From positions 744,001 through 808,000 of the forward strand of contig JBCAMK010000020.1 of the NCBI GenBank assembly GCA_038503065.1: 64,000 nucleotides of DNA, in the 5' to 3' direction. Shown piece after piece: positions 61,819-64,000 of this stretch. The stretch's first letter is position 1; each line of letters starts with the position of its first letter. Position numbers and translations under genes: made by a program. The DNA comes from Paragyromitra xinjiangensis (lineage: Eukaryota > Ascomycota > Pezizomycetes > Pezizales > Discinaceae). Under the pieces are notes generated by a model, which saw nothing but the letters and a program-made list of their open reading frames with translations, had not been told where the DNA came from and ran no database searches.

Positions 61819-63040
61819 ATGCCCTCCCAATCTACTCGCAACCCTTCAAAGCAACCATCTCAACGCCTGAAGTCAACGAAGAACAGTATGTATCAAACAA
61901 ATCTATCATGAACCTCATTCTAAGCCGATATCTGATAAGTTTAGAGCAGGAAACACGATTGAAGCCATCGGACGAAACGCGTCCGGTTAAAGCTTCATCA
62001 CGATCATCAAGACAACACGACTCGTCCCCTATTAGCTCCCCTATTGACTCCATCACTGAACCCATCCACTCCGATAGCGAGACGGATGATGATTATTTGG
62101 AAGAGGCAGAGGCTGTAACGCGTCAGATTACTGCCGGAAAACGTCCTGCCTCGCCTTTGGATAATTATGAACGTACTCCAAAGAGGCGATCGCTTTTGAA
62201 GTTGGTAAAGTCATCAAACCTCTCTGCAGTCTGCTCTTTCTGTTGACTGACATTTTGGGATAAGCATAACCCATCTTCCTCTCACCATCATGATATGCGA
62301 GCACCAAAAGGATTCTCGACACCAACGCGTCGCGGCTGCTCACCGACGTATTCCGTCACTTCAGGTACTTCATTCGCCGGATCAGAGTCTACTGATGTCA
62401 GTGTCACTCCAAGCGGGCGTTGTAGCCGTACAACAGCTGCCATAGGTCTTGAAGGTGACGAGCGGCGAATATTTTACTTAACTGGCGACTTAATACGTCA
62501 TGATGTTTGGTTCAACGAGCCTTTTATTGATCCAGCAAAAAATGATCAATATGTTGAGAACCTTTGGTACAAAGTCATCAAAGAGAATAATCTAACACTT
62601 ATTTCGATCCAAGGAGGAGTTCTTTCAAACGTATAACGTCTCCTAGATGCCGCAATTCATCCACAATATACTAACTGTTCTTCCAGTTGAAGCAAAAGCA
62701 GTCTACAGCGCGGTCATATATGGCAGGAGAAATCAAGGATTGGCTGCTGAAGATATACGGACTTGAGAAGCTGTCTACGAAGGAAGTCAAGGCTCAGGTT
62801 GCGTATCTTTTGGAAAACGATTGATATGTTTGCCATCCAAAGAAGTATGAGGTATGTACAGGGAACGTCTTCATGCAGGCAAATTACGGCTGAATCATTA
62901 AGATATGTGGCTGGAGATTCGCAGCTCCCCAGATCAAACTGTTGGTCAACCACAAATTCTTCACAGGTAAACGGCAGAAGGGGTACAAAGACCCTGACTT
63001 TCTTCCTGCAATCAACGTTTCATGGATAGGGTCAGGCACA
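61819..63040 (+). pseudogene. Spliced gene of unknown family, with one stop and a truncated 3' end
   Basis: Exons inferred by frame: 61819-61885, 61945-62204, 62265-62630, 62687-62851, 62902-about 63040. The first ~120 residues are Ser/Arg-rich and disordered with a basic patch (KRPASPLDNYERTPKRR). The folded part starts at FYLTGDLIRHDVWFNEPF and includes LENLWYK-like and GEIKDWLLKIYGLEKLS segments, ending ICGWRFAAPQIKLLVNHKFF. Exon 4 has one in-frame TGA (62822-62824) where CGA would fit. After INVSWI the sequence loses coding character near 63040, where an LTR-like TGTGTGG begins. Two introns end AAG. Family not identified; context suggests a transposon passenger. Confidence 0.5.
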
Positions 63041-64000
63041 TGTGTGGTGTTAAGGATTAGTTATTGTATTATTTCGTTGTGTTTCTTTGTGATTCGGTTG
63101 GGTTGCTTTGAATGGTTGAGTCATGGATGAGTCATAGAAAGGGGAAAATTGGGTATATAAGCGATGGATTTCTGCGGTTGTGATTGTTCTTTTCTTTCCT
63201 TTCTTAAGCAACGTTTCTTACTTTACTTCTACCCTACTGTTATAGAAATATCATCTCTGTTTCTACCTCAGAAACATCGTTGTCGCTGTCGTTGTCACCC
63301 CCCCAGAATCACCTCGATTCTTACCCTCCGTGAGGCCTGTGGAAAACATTGTATTATCATTGTAGCGAAGTCTTTTTCAAGTAGCACTGCTCACCTTTGG
63401 GGATACCGAAGGGCTTGACGAAACCTCGCTCCCTGAGATTACGTTGCTTCCTCATCCACACCCCTCACCATAAGAACACACGCTCTATGGGCATTGCATC
63501 GCGGATTTACCAATCCATCCTTCACCTTTTCCCTTGCACAACTACCCGAAGAACCCCTGAACCAACGCTAGTTGTACCTGACTGGTTGGACCACGAATAC
63601 CTAAGGACCAACTCGACACACTCCACCATCTCCAAAATCACCTAAGGAAACATCTTTACCATGTCGGCTGTACCCAACCCCGCGCCCTCCGATGCCCAAA
63701 CATCCGCGACTTGGGATTTCCCAACCCAAGACCGTTTCGCTGAACTGGCTGGCACGGATATCGCTAGACTTTACCAAGATACCCGTGCCTACATCCATAG
63801 GCTTGAATTACAAATCGAAGCAAGCGATGAAGCCCGTGAGCACGCAGAACAAACCCTGGGCACGACCCAAATACAGCTCACCAATGCCAACGCAACCCTC
63901 CAACAAGCCAACCAAACTACTGACCGCTTACGAAGGGAAAGGGATCAAGCTCGTTTGGGAGCACAACGAGAATCACGTCCTCACTCCCCAGCACCACCTC
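63041..64000 (+). mobile_element. Possible LTR retrotransposon, left end (cut by window edge)
   Basis: Coding similarity of the previous gene stops at a TGTGTGGTG that could be an LTR start; a TATA-like TATATAAG lies at 63153 and a long pyrimidine-rich leader follows. About 0.6 kb on, an open frame with gag-like features begins. The LTR's 3' end and primer-binding site could not be fixed, so this is inference. Confidence 0.35.
63661..64000 (+). CDS. Coiled-coil protein, gag-like (partial)
   Basis: Open from ATG at 63661 to the window edge, 113 codons without a stop. A Pro/Ala/Ser-rich start (MSAVPNPAPSDAQ) is followed by a helical, heptad-like region (IHRLELQIEASDEAREHAEQ, ANATLQQANQTTDRLRRERD) and a Pro-rich end. 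This layout resembles the N-terminus of Ty3/Gypsy gag proteins in fungi, and the upstream sequence is LTR-like. It could instead be an ordinary coiled-coil gene; the following sequence would decide. Confidence 0.5.
   Translation, partial: MSAVPNPAPSDAQTSATWDFPTQDRFAELAGTDIARLYQDTRAYIHRLELQIEASDEAREHAEQTLGTTQIQLTNANATLQQANQTTDRLRRERDQARLGAQRESRPHSPAPP

Noticed and set aside
1..64000. CRISPR array or bacterial-type operon
   Set aside because: No regular spaced repeats; genes are spliced and eukaryotic.

Overview
The window reads as nuclear DNA of a filamentous ascomycete, most likely a pezizomycete (the morel and cup-fungus lineage). Genes are split by many short introns (about 45-120 nt) with GT starts and CTAAC-like branch sites, and the proteins are fungal: Mediator subunits Med15 and Med31, Nop56, Spp1, Tad1, a Whi5/Nrm1-type repressor and a ferric reductase. 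The strongest lineage clue is a complete alpha-1,4-glucan lyase gene, an enzyme described from Morchella, Peziza and red algae. All splice models below were made by eye: I required every junction to keep the reading frame and the known family motifs.

Layout. 0-0.6 kb: 5' part of a polyprenol reductase gene. 0.6-5.9 kb: gene-poor, with one MITE. 5.9-6.8 kb: endonuclease/exonuclease/phosphatase-fold protein. 8.4-13.3 kb: MED15 with a long polyglutamine tract. 13.3-19.9 kb: gene-poor, with a second MITE. 19.9-24 kb: divergent pair of nucleoside hydrolase and ferric reductase. 25.2-28.2 kb: membrane-anchored GT90 glycosyltransferase. 29.5-37.3 kb: divergent pair of Spp1 and glucan lyase. 38.6-42.2 kb: Tad1 and a small Gly/Cys-repeat protein. 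43-45.8 kb: divergent pair of Med31 and an NT-C2 protein. 47.9-51.6 kb: Nop56 and an Nrm1/Whi5-like protein. 52.6-64 kb: a transposable-element island.

The first 52 kb is ordinary housekeeping sequence; I see no biosynthetic cluster. Exceptions worth attention are the glucan lyase (starch/glycogen to 1,5-anhydrofructose), very small exons (8, 24 and 25 nt), a one-base splice defect in Tad1, TA-flanked palindromic mini-elements, and heavy over-use of the palindrome TACATGTA between genes.

The island holds two apparently identical 840-bp solo LTRs in opposite orientation, an intact 830-residue Plavaka-type (CACTA-related) transposase, and two further spliced genes that each carry one in-frame TGA. 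A short motif, ATTCGTC, is concentrated across the transposase and these two genes, which suggests a multi-gene DNA transposon later invaded by LTR elements. The right edge enters what looks like another LTR retrotransposon.
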